Source: Planctomycetota bacterium (GTDB taxonomy: Bacteria > Planctomycetota > UBA1135 > GCA-002748355). From it: 64,000 nt of DNA. The stretch is from contig JALSSW010000148.1 of assembly GCA_026984035.1 (NCBI GenBank), positions 62,001-126,000 of the forward strand. Reading direction: 5' to 3'. The translations under genes were made by a program, and so were the position numbers. Of the stretch, positions 54,259 through 63,453 are shown in pieces; position 1 is the stretch's first letter; every line of letters begins with the position of its first letter. Below the pieces are notes generated by a model. That model did no database searches. It was not told the DNA's origin and saw only the letters and a program-made list of their open reading frames with translations.

Positions 54259-54834
54259 ATGGGTAGGAGCAGCGAGTCCTCCTCCAATACGCTTCGTTTG
54301 TTTCTGGCTGTTTTTCCCTGCCGGGAACAAATTCGGTCGATCCAGGTCTTGGTTCAGAAGCTCCAAGGGCAGGAAACCTCTTTTCATCCAGGGAATCTTC
54401 GTTGGGTTGTTCCTTTGAAGTGGCATGTGACCCTTCGTTTTTTGGGGAATGTTCCTTCCCAACAACTCTCCTCTCTTAAAAGCGGATTGGAAGGTTCTGT
54501 TTCGGGCGTGAAATCCTTTCCTTTTCGCTTGGGTGGTCTTTCCGGATTTCCTCGGTCCCGAACAGCCAGAGTGTTGGTCGTTAAAGTGGAGGAGGGCTTG
54601 GATGAGATCAGGCTCCTTGCGGATAGGCTGGAGAAGTCCTTATCCACTTTGGGGTTCCGTAGAGAAAAAAGGCCCTTCTCACCCCATTTAACCCTTGCCC
54701 GGGTCAGACGTGGAATGATCCAGATCCCAGAGTTGGATTTCTTGTCGCCTGCTTGTCTTCTCTCTAAGATTCACCTGGTCCAATCCCGCCCTTCGGAGGG
54801 TTACAAAACTTTGTTAAAACTGGACTTAGGGTAA
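54259..54834 (+). CDS. thpR: RNA 2',3'-cyclic phosphodiesterase (LigT/ThpR)
   Basis: A 191-residue protein of the 2H phosphoesterase superfamily. Two HxT motifs form the active site: HVTLRFLG (first half) and HLTLARVRRG (second half). The N-terminal RLFLAVFP is typical. The enzyme opens 2',3'-cyclic phosphates on RNA. The biological role in bacteria is unclear. It lies 9 bp after the kinase gene. Confidence 0.88.
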   Translation: MGRSSESSSNTLRLFLAVFPCREQIRSIQVLVQKLQGQETSFHPGNLRWVVPLKWHVTLRFLGNVPSQQLSSLKSGLEGSVSGVKSFPFRLGGLSGFPRSRTARVLVVKVEEGLDEIRLLADRLEKSLSTLGFRREKRPFSPHLTLARVRRGMIQIPELDFLSPACLLSKIHLVQSRPSEGYKTLLKLDLG

Positions 54835-55154
54835 TCTTTAAAAAGCCGAAGTTTGGGGAGAACCGTAATTTGTTCATCGGGAAGGAGATTTGAAAGGGGC
54901 GGAATGGGGGGCCATTTCTAAGATCTCTCGATTTTTTGGGGGATTGGGGCGTCTCATTCATGATCGGCCGATGCGAGTCCATGCATAAATGAGATGAAAG
55001 GTCTCGCTTTGCTAAGCAAGGAACCTTACATTTACCAAACTTTTGGGAAAATAACTGAATCGGTTTTTGAAGGTGTCCGTTATGATGCAAAAAATCGGTC
55101 CCGGGCAGGTCTTTTCCGCTGCATTTTGGGCATTTTGAACAGGAGGGTGATGGA
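54835..55154. other. 320 bp gap upstream of recA
   Basis: Presumed recA promoter region. An imperfect inverted repeat, TCTCATTCAT (54952-54961) and ATAAATGAGA (54985-54994), flanks the palindrome ATCGGCCGAT. I could not identify an SOS/LexA box of a known type. AGGAGG at 55141-55146 is the recA ribosome binding site. Confidence 0.4.
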
Positions 55155-56315
55155 GTGGCAACGAAACGAACGAATTCGACAAAAGAACAAAAAAAAGAGC
55201 TGAAGAAGCCGGGGCAGGATGGAGCATTGCTGCAAGCATTGCAGCAGATCGAAAAGGCGCACGGAAAGGGGGCTATCATGCAATTGGGGGGTGGGGTCGT
55301 CGCCCCCGTCGATGGGATCTCTACGGGATCCCTGTCCTTGGATTTGGCCTTGGGAGGGAAGGGAGTCCCGCGGGGGAGGATTGTTGAGATTTTTGGCCCG
55401 GAATCTTCCGGAAAAACAACTCTGACCTTGCACATCATCGCCAATGCCCAAAAAGGGGGGGGCATGGCGGCTTTTATCGATGCCGAGCATGCCTTGGACC
55501 CAAGCTATGCCCGGAAATTAGGGGTGAATCTCGATGATATCCTTGTTTCTCAACCTGACAGTGGAGAGCAGGCTCTTGACATTGTTGAAACTCTTGTTCG
55601 TTCTAATGCTCTGGACATCATCGTGGTTGACTCGGTCGCGGCGCTCGTGCCCCGTGCGGAGTTGGAGGGCGAAATGGGACAAAGTCATGTTGGCCTTCAG
55701 GCTCGTTTAATGAGCCAGGCTCTTCGAAAATTGACAGCTCTTGTTTCCAAATCCCGGACCTGCTTGATCTTTATCAACCAGATTCGTGAAAAAATCGGGG
55801 TCATGTTTGGAAGTCCGGAGACCACCACAGGCGGACGGGCCCTTAAGTTCTACTCTTCAGTGCGCTTGGATATCCGCCGAATCGGAGGAATCAAAGACAA
55901 GGATGCCTTTATCGGGAATCGCACAAAGGTCACTGCTGTGAAGAACAAAATTGCTCCGCCATTCCGAAAGGCTGAGTTTGACATCCTTTATGGGAAAGGG
56001 ATCAATCTCCCCGGCGATATCCTGGACTTAGGGGTCTTAAACGGCATTGTTCAAAAAAGCGGTGCCTGGTTCTCCTATGGAGATCTTCGTTTAGGGCAGG
56101 GCCGTGAACGAGTGTGCGAACTATTCAGGGACAATGAAGAATTGTTAGAAGAAATCCGAAAAAAGACCCTTGAGACTATCCTTGAAAAAGAGAAAGCAAA
56201 GCTTGCGAAGCATTCCCCTGATCGTTTGGGTCAAAGTAGGGGGGTAAGCCAAGCTGCTGGGCAGAAAGTTTCTGCCGCGCCGCAAGGGGAGTTGCTAAAA
56301 AAGGCTGGATCCTAG
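55155..56315 (+). CDS. recA: RecA recombinase
   Basis: A 386-residue DNA strand-exchange ATPase. Walker A is GPESSGKT at residues 81-88, Walker B is [13 protein letters not shown], and the L2/MAW region includes [20 protein letters not shown] and [12 protein letters not shown]. The start is GTG at 55155, 8 bp after AGGAGG; an overlapping ATG is out of frame. The C-terminal tail is long and lysine/glutamate-rich. recX, often downstream, is absent; a structured non-coding stretch precedes alaS instead. Confidence 0.97.
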   Translation: MATKRTNSTKEQKKELKKPGQDGALLQALQQIEKAHGKGAIMQLGGGVVAPVDGISTGSLSLDLALGGKGVPRGRIVEIFGPESSGKTTLTLHIIANAQKGGGMAAFIDAEHALDPSYARKLGVNLDDILVSQPDSGEQALDIVETLVRSNALDIIVVDSVAALVPRAELEGEMGQSHVGLQARLMSQALRKLTALVSKSRTCLIFINQIREKIGVMFGSPETTTGGRALKFYSSVRLDIRRIGGIKDKDAFIGNRTKVTAVKNKIAPPFRKAEFDILYGKGINLPGDILDLGVLNGIVQKSGAWFSYGDLRLGQGRERVCELFRDNEELLEEIRKKTLETILEKEKAKLAKHSPDRLGQSRGVSQAAGQKVSAAPQGELLKKAGS

Positions 56316-56700
56316 TCCCTCGGTTTTTTGTTCTTGGGGTGTAGGACAGCTTCCATCCATGGGTTTCTGCGGATAGAACCTTTTCTTTCAGAAAACTTCG
56401 CTGAAAGAAATACAATCTCAGGGTTCATGGGATCGTGTTTCGTTCCTTCAAAGGCCTCTCTGGGCTTTGAAGGAATTGCCGGAGAATGTGGGTGTGCAAA
56501 AAACAATCAACCCCTTGGAGTTCTCTCCTCCGAAAAAGGGGTCCATTCCCAAGGGTTTCAGTCCTGAGGAAAAGCCGGTAGGTGATGGAAATTGGTGATG
56601 AATCGCATGCTATCTGAGGCTTGCGCGCTGACGGGTTCCAAAAGGGTTTGGAGACTTCCCGGCCTTTCCAAAAATACATAAATCACAAACGTCTAAAAAA
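56316..56700. other. 385 bp structured gap between recA and alaS
   Basis: No gene seen. Two perfect 10 bp stem-loops lie in tandem: 56382-56391/56401-56410 (TTTCTTTCAG with CTGAAAGAAA, 9-base loop) and 56444-56453/56465-56474 (TCCTTCAAAG with CTTTGAAGGA, 11-base loop). A weaker third (ACCCCTT with AAGGGGT) follows near 56508-56541. Neither strong stem has a following U-tract, so a simple terminator explanation is poor. recX would normally lie here in some bacteria. Confidence 0.5.
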
Positions 56701-59439
56701 ATGAATCAAGTGAATCGCGAGCTACAATCACCCAAAACATCCGCAGAGATCCGAAAAGCCTATCTAGAATGGTTTGAGGAGCGGGGGCATCACATCTTTC
56801 CTTCGGATTCTCTCCAGCCATCTGCTGACCCAACCTTGTTGTTTACGGGTGCGGGGATGAACCAATTCAAGGATATGTTTCTGGGAAAGGGGAACCTTCC
56901 CTGGAAACGGATCACAACGGTTCAAAAATGTTTGCGTGTTCCTGACCTTGATAAGGTCGGTGTGACCCCAAGGCACCACACCTTTTTTGAAATGCTCGGA
57001 AATTTCTCTTTTGGGGATTATTTCAAGAGAGAATGCTTGTCATGGATCTTCGGTTTTTTTACCGAGCGCTTGGGTTTGTCCAGGGACCGTTTGGTAGTCA
57101 CAGTCTATTCTGAGGACGAGGAGGCCTTTGGCATTTGGACAGAGGACTTGGGGGTCCCTTTAGAGCGTGTCTACAGGTTTGGAGAAAAAGAAAATTTTTG
57201 GCCCTCCGAAGCCCCTTCTAAAGGCCCCAATGGTCCTTGTGGCCCTTGTTCAGAGATTTATTTTGATTTGGAGCCTCAAAAGCCACTTCCTAAGGCGGAG
57301 GGGATGGAAGCTCTGCCGGATCGTTTTCTTGAGATCGGGAACTGTGTTTTTACACAGTTTGATCGCCAAGAGGATGGGAGCCTCCCACCCCTTCCTCAAC
57401 GGAATATTGATGTAGGTTTAGGTCTCGAACGGATTTGTGCGGTTGTTCAAGAAGTTCCCACCAATTATGACACGGACCTCTTTTTGCCCCTGATCCAAGC
57501 CGGTGCCGAACGAGCTGGCATTTCTTATGGAGAAGATCCTGAAATCGATGCACGGTTGCGGAGAATTTCCGACCATGTTCGAGCCGTTTCCTTCTGTATT
57601 GCTGATGGGATTCTTCCGGGGAATGAGGGGCGCTCCTATGTGGTTCGAAAAATCCTTCGTCGAGCTGCGCGAGATGGGATCGAGCTGGGAATCGAAGAAC
57701 CTTTTTTGAGTTCCCTGGCGGGTGTTGTTGTCGCCACCATGGGGGATGCGTGGCCGGAGCTTCGGGATGCCCAAACTCAGATTGAAGTGTTGATGAGGCA
57801 GGAGGAGTTGGGCTTTCGAAATATTTATCATGCGGGCGCAGAAAGGCTTCAGGCATGGATCAAGACCCTTCCAACTTGGAAGACTCTTAAAGCCTCTCCC
57901 GAAACTTTTGCCGAGTTCGAGGAAGTTCAAGATGAAGATCGAGGGACACTCTTTATTCCTCCCGATTCGGGCTCAATTGCCTTTGAGCTTCATGACACCT
58001 TTGGATTTCCCGTTGATATCACCCGTCAGATGTTACTCGACCATGGCCTTGTCCTGGATGAGGATTCCTTTGAGGAGCTCATGGAAGCGCAGAGGAAGCG
58101 GGCACGAGAAGGATCCAATCTCAAAGGGGAGGTCTTTATTGAAGGATTTGTGACCCAGGTCAAAGAACGGGAGATTCCCCCTACGCGATTCTTGGGCTAT
58201 GACCGGTGTTCGGACAAGGGCCATGTTTTGGCTCTTGGAAAGGGGCAGGAGTTTGTAAAGGAGTTGAGCGAGAGAGAAGAGGGGGAAGTGGTGTTGGATC
58301 AAACCCCGTTTTATGCGGAATCCGGGGGCCAAGTTGCGGACAAGGGACAGCTTCTTTGGGAGGGTGGCAAAGCGGACGTTTTGGATGTGAAGAAGCAGGA
58401 TGGATATTTTTTGCATCGCATTCGCTTGGAAATGGGGGTTTTAAGGCTAGGAGATTTTTTACAGTTGGAAGTGGATCAGGAACGCCGTAGACGTATCCAA
58501 AGGAATCACAGTGCAACCCACTTGCTCCATAAAGCTTTGAAAAACGCTTTTGGGGACCAAATCTCCCAAGCAGGCTCTTTGGTCTCCCCCGATCGATTAC
58601 GATTTGATTTCACTCATAGCAAGAGGCTTTCCTTGGCTGAAATCGAAGAGATCGAAAATGCTGTGAATCATGAGATTCTTGCAGATCATCCTGTTCTCCC
58701 GGTGGAGATGTCTCTTGCAGATGCTAGAGAAGCGGGTTTTGTTGCTCTGTTCGGAGAAAAATATGGAGACCGAGTTCGGACCCTCTCCATGGGAGAGTTC
58801 AGCAAGGAACTTTGTGGGGGAACCCATGTCTCTCATACTTCGGAGATTGGATCCTTCAGAATCCTTTCGGAGTCCTCAGTAGCCTCTGGAGTTCGAAGGA
58901 TTGAGGCTGTGACAGGAACTGATGTCATCCATGCCTTTCAGGAAGACAGAAAAGAATTGGATCATCTCTCTCATGTGTTGAAAACGGGGCGTCCACAACT
59001 TCTTGAACGCCTTAAATCCCTAGTCTTGGAAGTAAAAGGTCTTCGAAAAAAAGCTGAATCCCTTCAAGGAGTCCGAGGGGGTGATTTTTTGGAGAGGGTC
59101 GAGGGGGCAATGAGAGAAAAAGGGGGAGTGCATTTTGTTGCTCTTCGCCTTGAAGGGGCTGATTCCAAGCTTCTCTGTGATCTCATGGACCGCCTCCGAA
59201 AAAAGTATGAATCCTTTCAGGGGATTCTGTTTGGAGGGGATTCTTCCACGATTCCTGTTGTGGCTGCGGCAACGAAAGACAGGAATCCCCCCTTCCATTC
59301 CGGCAATTCTGTAAGGTGTCTTACCAAGCTTCTGGGTGGAGGGGGGGGAGGCCGGCCCTTTTTAGCACAAGGTCAAGGAAAGAACCTGGAACGTTTGGAT
59401 GAAGTTCTAAGCGAAGCTTGGAACCTTGTGGAGCCCTAG
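56701..59439 (+). CDS. alaS: Alanyl-tRNA synthetase
   Basis: A 912-residue class II synthetase. The catalytic core begins IRKAYLEWFEERGHHIFPSD and has FTGAGMNQFKDMFLG (motif 1 area) and GLGLERI (motif 3). The editing domain carries the zinc ligands in NHSATHLLHKAL and LCGGTHVSHTSEIG. The C-terminal C-Ala part has GGGGGGRPFLAQGQG. It charges tRNA-Ala and removes serine and glycine. Slightly longer than the E. coli enzyme (876). The ATG at 56701 follows an A-rich stretch without a strong ribosome binding site. Confidence 0.97.
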   Translation: MNQVNRELQSPKTSAEIRKAYLEWFEERGHHIFPSDSLQPSADPTLLFTGAGMNQFKDMFLGKGNLPWKRITTVQKCLRVPDLDKVGVTPRHHTFFEMLGNFSFGDYFKRECLSWIFGFFTERLGLSRDRLVVTVYSEDEEAFGIWTEDLGVPLERVYRFGEKENFWPSEAPSKGPNGPCGPCSEIYFDLEPQKPLPKAEGMEALPDRFLEIGNCVFTQFDRQEDGSLPPLPQRNIDVGLGLERICAVVQEVPTNYDTDLFLPLIQAGAERAGISYGEDPEIDARLRRISDHVRAVSFCIADGILPGNEGRSYVVRKILRRAARDGIELGIEEPFLSSLAGVVVATMGDAWPELRDAQTQIEVLMRQEELGFRNIYHAGAERLQAWIKTLPTWKTLKASPETFAEFEEVQDEDRGTLFIPPDSGSIAFELHDTFGFPVDITRQMLLDHGLVLDEDSFEELMEAQRKRAREGSNLKGEVFIEGFVTQVKEREIPPTRFLGYDRCSDKGHVLALGKGQEFVKELSEREEGEVVLDQTPFYAESGGQVADKGQLLWEGGKADVLDVKKQDGYFLHRIRLEMGVLRLGDFLQLEVDQERRRRIQRNHSATHLLHKALKNAFGDQISQAGSLVSPDRLRFDFTHSKRLSLAEIEEIENAVNHEILADHPVLPVEMSLADAREAGFVALFGEKYGDRVRTLSMGEFSKELCGGTHVSHTSEIGSFRILSESSVASGVRRIEAVTGTDVIHAFQEDRKELDHLSHVLKTGRPQLLERLKSLVLEVKGLRKKAESLQGVRGGDFLERVEGAMREKGGVHFVALRLEGADSKLLCDLMDRLRKKYESFQGILFGGDSSTIPVVAAATKDRNPPFHSGNSVRCLTKLLGGGGGGRPFLAQGQGKNLERLDEVLSEAWNLVEP

Positions 59440-59461
59440 CATTTGTAAGAAACTCCCGTTG

Positions 59462-59483
59462 TCAGGCCTAAAAGCCTTTATTG
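59462..59483 (+). terminator. Possible alaS terminator
   Basis: AGGC-CTAAAA-GCCT followed by TTATTGTT lies about 25 bp after the alaS stop. The 4 bp stem is short, so confidence is low. Confidence 0.3.
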
Positions 59484-59700
59484 TTAAGCAGGCTGGGGGA
59501 GAAAGTCTTCCTTTTCCTTAGACTTAAGGACATCTGCGAGATTCGGATCGGCAAGTTTTCGCCAATGGATTCTTTGTGGCCGTTGTGATCCTGAGGAGAC
59601 CTGGCTAGAATCCTTCGCTTTTCCGCAAAGGTTTTGAGCCCCGAAGGGGAAGCATTCTGGCCGGAGAGTTTGATTTCTTCGGTTTTGGAGGGTTTTAAAG

Positions 59701-59877
59701 ATGGCAGTACCGAGAAGAAAACATAGTCGTGCCAGGCAAGCGAAGCGAAGGGCCCAATGGAAGGGAACCCTGGTGCAGCTAGCAAGTTGCAGCCAATGTG
59801 GAAGTACGGTCCGTCCTCACACAGTCTGTCTGAATTGTGGGTTTTACAAAGGTAAGCAAGTCCTCGTAATTCGCTGA
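59701..59877 (+). CDS. rpmF: Ribosomal protein bL32
   Basis: A 58-residue large-subunit ribosomal protein, starting MAVPRRKHSRARQAKRRAQ, which is the standard bL32 opening. Two CxxC pairs (C30-x2-C33 and C43-x2-C46) make it the zinc-binding form. It precedes plsX, the order known from E. coli and many other bacteria. The DUF177 (YceD) gene that often precedes rpmF is missing: the 261 bp before it contain no recognisable gene. Confidence 0.96.
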   Translation: MAVPRRKHSRARQAKRRAQWKGTLVQLASCSQCGSTVRPHTVCLNCGFYKGKQVLVIR

Positions 59878-59888
59878 TTTTGCTTTCT

Positions 59889-59964
59889 CCCTTTGAGGAA
59901 AAAGTGACGGAGCAAGGTTGAACTTGGATCGGCTTCTCTTTTTCTCAAAGGGAAATTCTTGCTC
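59889..59964 (+). promoter_or_regulatory. Interleaved inverted repeats in the rpmF-plsX leader
   Basis: CCCTTTGAG (59889-59897) pairs with CTCAAAGGG (59944-59952), and GAGCAAG (59910-59916) pairs with CTTGCTC (59958-59964). The two perfect pairings interleave, so the RNA could form a pseudoknot or switch between alternative stems. Each arm can also form a small local hairpin (CAAG/CTTG). The element lies in the 211 bp between rpmF and plsX. A regulatory leader for the fatty acid genes is possible but unproved. Confidence 0.4.
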
Positions 59965-60088
59965 AAGTCGAGGTTTTTCTCGGTTTTTGATCAAGAGCCC
60001 TTGGTTTTGAGGATTCCAAAAATTTGGTAAATGCCGATGGGTTTCTTTTTCATGAAGCAAGGATCAATCGTTTGGAGGGTCTAAATCA

Positions 60089-61150
60089 ATGAGAATCGCT
60101 CTCGACACGATGGGCGGGGATAACGCTCCGGAGGAGACACTTTCTGGTGCCTTGTTAGCTGTTGAAAAGGGATGGCTCAAGCCGGAAGAAATCCTCTTGG
60201 TGGGGCCGTTGGAAAGAATCCAAAATTGGCTAAGGGAAAAAGGAATGGAGTCCTCGACCTTTTCCTTTGAGGCCCCGGAAATGGTTTCAGCAGGGTCCTT
60301 TCCTATTTTGGAGGCAAACCAAGTCGTAGCGATGGATGATGCCCCCATCCAAGCCTTAAGGCAGAAGCCTCAATCCTCTCTCCGTTTGGGTTTTGAGTCC
60401 ATTCGTCGAGGGTTTGCTGGTGCTATTGTCAGTGCGGGAAACACTGGGGCTGTGGTGGCTCATGCGGTAACCCTTCTGAAGTCCCTAAAAGGGGTGAGGC
60501 GTCCAGGAATTGCCGTGACAATTGAGGGAGAGGCAGGACCTTTCACGGTGATTGATGTGGGTGCAAACATCCAACCCAAACCGGTCCACCTCCTCCATTA
60601 TGGGATCATGGGATCCTGTCTCTCTCAGGAAGCCCACGGAGTGGATCAACCTCGTGTGGGACTTTTGAATATTGGTGGAGAGGCTGGAAAAGGGAACACC
60701 CTGGCAAAAGAAGTCCAAGGCTTGTTTCAGGAAACAGATCTCAACTTCAAGGGGAATATCGAAGGTCAGGAAGTATTTTTAGGGGTTTGCGATGTGATCG
60801 TGACCGAGGGCTTTGTTGGAAATGTTCTCTTAAAGTTAAGCGAAGGGTTAAGCACTCACCTTCTTCATGTCGTTCAAGAGGAGTTGGCCAAAGCCGGAGT
60901 TTCAAAAGAAACCATGAAGGAAGCACTCTCTGCGATTTGGCGTCGAGTGGACTATTCTGAATATGGGGGAGCCTTGCTCCTTGGGGTGGAGGGGGTGGTG
61001 ACAATTTGCCATGGAAGGTCTGATCGGCGGGCCATCAGCAATGCCATTGGCTTAGCGAAGCGAGCAACCGAACTAGAAATTGCCCGAAAAATATCTGAAC
61101 GAATTGCAAAGAATTCAGAAATTTCTTCAGAGAAGGAACCCAAATCCTAG
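60089..61150 (+). CDS. plsX: PlsX, phosphate acyltransferase
   Basis: A 353-residue enzyme that makes acyl-phosphate from acyl-ACP for phospholipid synthesis. The N-terminal RIALDTMGGDNAPEETLSGA, SAGNTGAV and VTEGFVGNVLLKLSEG are diagnostic. It acts at the membrane surface with PlsY. The gene follows rpmF and precedes fabH, the classical order. Length is normal. Confidence 0.96.
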   Translation: MRIALDTMGGDNAPEETLSGALLAVEKGWLKPEEILLVGPLERIQNWLREKGMESSTFSFEAPEMVSAGSFPILEANQVVAMDDAPIQALRQKPQSSLRLGFESIRRGFAGAIVSAGNTGAVVAHAVTLLKSLKGVRRPGIAVTIEGEAGPFTVIDVGANIQPKPVHLLHYGIMGSCLSQEAHGVDQPRVGLLNIGGEAGKGNTLAKEVQGLFQETDLNFKGNIEGQEVFLGVCDVIVTEGFVGNVLLKLSEGLSTHLLHVVQEELAKAGVSKETMKEALSAIWRRVDYSEYGGALLLGVEGVVTICHGRSDRRAISNAIGLAKRATELEIARKISERIAKNSEISSEKEPKS

Positions 61151-61193
61151 ATGAGGAATTTGATGAGAGAAGGAGCAAGGGTTATCTGGAGGA

Positions 61194-62192
61194 ATGGTGA
61201 ACAGAGTTAATGGTATCCGGGTGGGAATCGCGGGACTTGGTTCGTTTTCTCCGGACAAAGTTCTGACGAATCAGGATCTGGAAAAACTGATTGATACGAG
61301 TGATGAATGGATCTTTAAACGGACAGGAATTCGGGAACGAAGGATTGCTGCTGATCATGAAGATTCTGGGAAAATGGGGGCTATCGCTGCAATTCGAGCC
61401 TTGGAAGACGCAAAACTTGCTCCGGAGGATTTGGATTTAATCATTTGTGCTACTACAACACCCGATAAACCTTTTCCGACAACCGCCTGCCATATCCAGG
61501 ATGCTATTGGAGCCGTAAATTCTGGTGGATTTGATATGAACTCCGCCTGTTCTGGTTTTGTCTTTGCCTTTAATACTGCAGCCCAATACATCGGAACGGG
61601 AATGGCAAAGCGGGTCTTGGTCGTTGGAACGGAAAAGCTGAGTTCGATTCTGAATTACAAAGATCGGAATACCTGCATTTTGTTTGGCGATGGGGCAGGG
61701 GCAATGGTTTTAACAAGCTTGGAAGAAGCTGGAAGGGGAGAATACCTGGGGGGCTCTATTCAAACAGAGGGAGGGAATGATGATGTCCTTGAAGTACCCG
61801 CCGGTGGAAGCACACGCCCAACCGATCAGGAAGTCTTGGATGCGGGCTTGGATAAAATGGTCATGGGCGGAAATCGGGTTTATCGCTTTGCGGTGAACAC
61901 TTTTGTGAGACTTGTGAAAGATGCTCTTGAGCCCTATGGCTATGAACAGCTTGGCAGAATCGTTCCCCATCAAGTCAATCAACGTATTATTGAATCCGCT
62001 TTAGAAAAATTAGATCTTCCTGTGGAAGCAGCTTATTCGAACATTCATAAGTACGGTAACACATCAGCCGCCTCGGTTCCGATGGCGTTTGATGAAGCCT
62101 ATCGAGGGGACCACTTGATTAAGGGGAAATTGGCCTGCTCGGTTGCTTTTGGTGCCGGCCTTTCTTGGGGACATTTCCTCGTCCGTTGGTGA
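61194..62192 (+). CDS. fabH: FabH, beta-ketoacyl-ACP synthase III
   Basis: A 332-residue condensing enzyme that starts fatty acid synthesis from acetyl-CoA and malonyl-ACP. The catalytic cysteine is C119 (MNSACSGF), the histidine is in [11 protein letters not shown], and the asparagine is in [17 protein letters not shown] lies unusually close to the ATG at 61194; the GTG one codon later would have slightly better spacing, but either start gives the same protein apart from one residue. It lies 43 bp after plsX. Confidence 0.95.
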   Translation: MVNRVNGIRVGIAGLGSFSPDKVLTNQDLEKLIDTSDEWIFKRTGIRERRIAADHEDSGKMGAIAAIRALEDAKLAPEDLDLIICATTTPDKPFPTTACHIQDAIGAVNSGGFDMNSACSGFVFAFNTAAQYIGTGMAKRVLVVGTEKLSSILNYKDRNTCILFGDGAGAMVLTSLEEAGRGEYLGGSIQTEGGNDDVLEVPAGGSTRPTDQEVLDAGLDKMVMGGNRVYRFAVNTFVRLVKDALEPYGYEQLGRIVPHQVNQRIIESALEKLDLPVEAAYSNIHKYGNTSAASVPMAFDEAYRGDHLIKGKLACSVAFGAGLSWGHFLVRW

Positions 62193-62233
62193 TCTTTTCG
62201 CCTCTTTGGGCAGAGCCCGATAGGAACGCAATC

Positions 62234-63007
62234 ATGTCTTCAGATAATCCTACCCCCTCAAAACCTTTAACTTCTCTTGTAGCCTTAGTTACAGGAGCCT
62301 CCCGGGGAATTGGTAAAGCCATTTCCCTTCGCTTGGGCAAAGATGGAGCCATGGTGGTTTGTGTGGCCCGAAATCAAAATGCCCTCCTTGAGACCGTTGG
62401 AGAAATCGAAGATTCCGGGGGAAAAGCTGTTGCCTTTTCTGCAGATTTAGGCCAAACGACAAGCCTCTCAGAGCTTCAGGCCAAGTTGAAAGAAGCAGAT
62501 TTGCATATAGATCTGTTGATCAATAATGCCGGCATGACAAAAGATGGACTTCTTTTCAGAATGACGCCGGAAGATTTTGAGACCGTTCTTCGAGTCAATT
62601 TAGAAGGCCCCTTCCTTTTAGCGAAAGCTTTTGCCCGCCCCATGATGAAAAAGCGTTTTGGGCGATTGATTCAGATTGGATCCGTGGTCGGAGCTATGGG
62701 AAATGCCGGCCAGATTAATTACGCTGCTTCCAAAGCTGGCTTAGTGGGTATGACTCGATCTCTTGCCCGAGAGTTAGCTTCCCGTGGAATCACCGCAAAC
62801 GTCGTTTCTCCAGGATTTATTCAAACTTCCATGACGGATCGGTTAGGGGAGAAGGTTCGAGACTCACTTCTCGCCGGGATACCCTGTGGGCGTTTCGGAA
62901 AGCCTGAAGAGATTGCCAATGTGGTTTCCTTTCTCTGCCGGCCGGAAAGTGGGTATATCACTGGCCAAACCATTGTGGTAGATGGGGGGATGAGCCTCGG
63001 ATGCTGA
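62234..63007 (+). CDS. fabG: FabG, 3-oxoacyl-ACP reductase
   Basis: A 257-residue short-chain dehydrogenase from the ATG at 62234. The NADPH-binding motif is GASRGIG at residues 21-27, NNAG follows, and the catalytic YAASK with the serine in IGSVVGAMG completes the triad. It reduces 3-oxoacyl-ACP in each elongation round. The frame continues up to 62165, but that stretch overlaps fabH and lacks family residues. fabD, usual between fabH and fabG, is absent. Confidence 0.94.
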   Translation: MSSDNPTPSKPLTSLVALVTGASRGIGKAISLRLGKDGAMVVCVARNQNALLETVGEIEDSGGKAVAFSADLGQTTSLSELQAKLKEADLHIDLLINNAGMTKDGLLFRMTPEDFETVLRVNLEGPFLLAKAFARPMMKKRFGRLIQIGSVVGAMGNAGQINYAASKAGLVGMTRSLARELASRGITANVVSPGFIQTSMTDRLGEKVRDSLLAGIPCGRFGKPEEIANVVSFLCRPESGYITGQTIVVDGGMSLGC

Positions 63008-63160
63008 CCAAAATGGATTTCAATTCTTATGGGTTCTTGGGAGATTCGGTAAAACGGTCGAATTCCTCATCCAGCCCGTGTAAAAAACTTCGCCACCGAG
63101 TGTCTGATGGATTCAGCCTCGGTGAACTCCAGTTTCAAAACCTCACATGGAGAACGAACC

Positions 63161-63397
63161 GTGTCTAGTATTGCAGAACGTGTCAAGAAGATCGTAATGG
63201 AGCAGCTCAGCGTTGAAGAGGACAAGATCAAGCCTGAGGCTTCCTTTATCAATGATCTTGGGGCTGATTCCCTTGATATTGTTGAACTGATTATGCAGTT
63301 CGAAGAAGACTTCGAGATGCAGATTCCTGATGAAGATGCTGAAAAAATCGTGACTGTTGGAGATGCCATTACCTATATCGAAGCTAAGGCTGGCTGA
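63161..63397 (+). CDS. acpP: Acyl carrier protein
   Basis: A 78-residue ACP from the GTG at 63161. The 4'-phosphopantetheine serine is S37 in [12 protein letters not shown], and the chain is acidic as expected. GGAG lies 8 bp before the GTG. An ATG at 63107 would add 18 residues ([12 protein letters not shown]...) with no counterpart in ACP, so GTG is preferred. It carries acyl chains for the neighbouring Fab enzymes. Confidence 0.93.
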   Translation: MSSIAERVKKIVMEQLSVEEDKIKPEASFINDLGADSLDIVELIMQFEEDFEMQIPDEDAEKIVTVGDAITYIEAKAG

Positions 63398-63453
63398 TTC
63401 AGGCTGAAGGGCTTGGCTAGCAAAAACCGGGAATCTCCGGTTGGAAGGAAACC

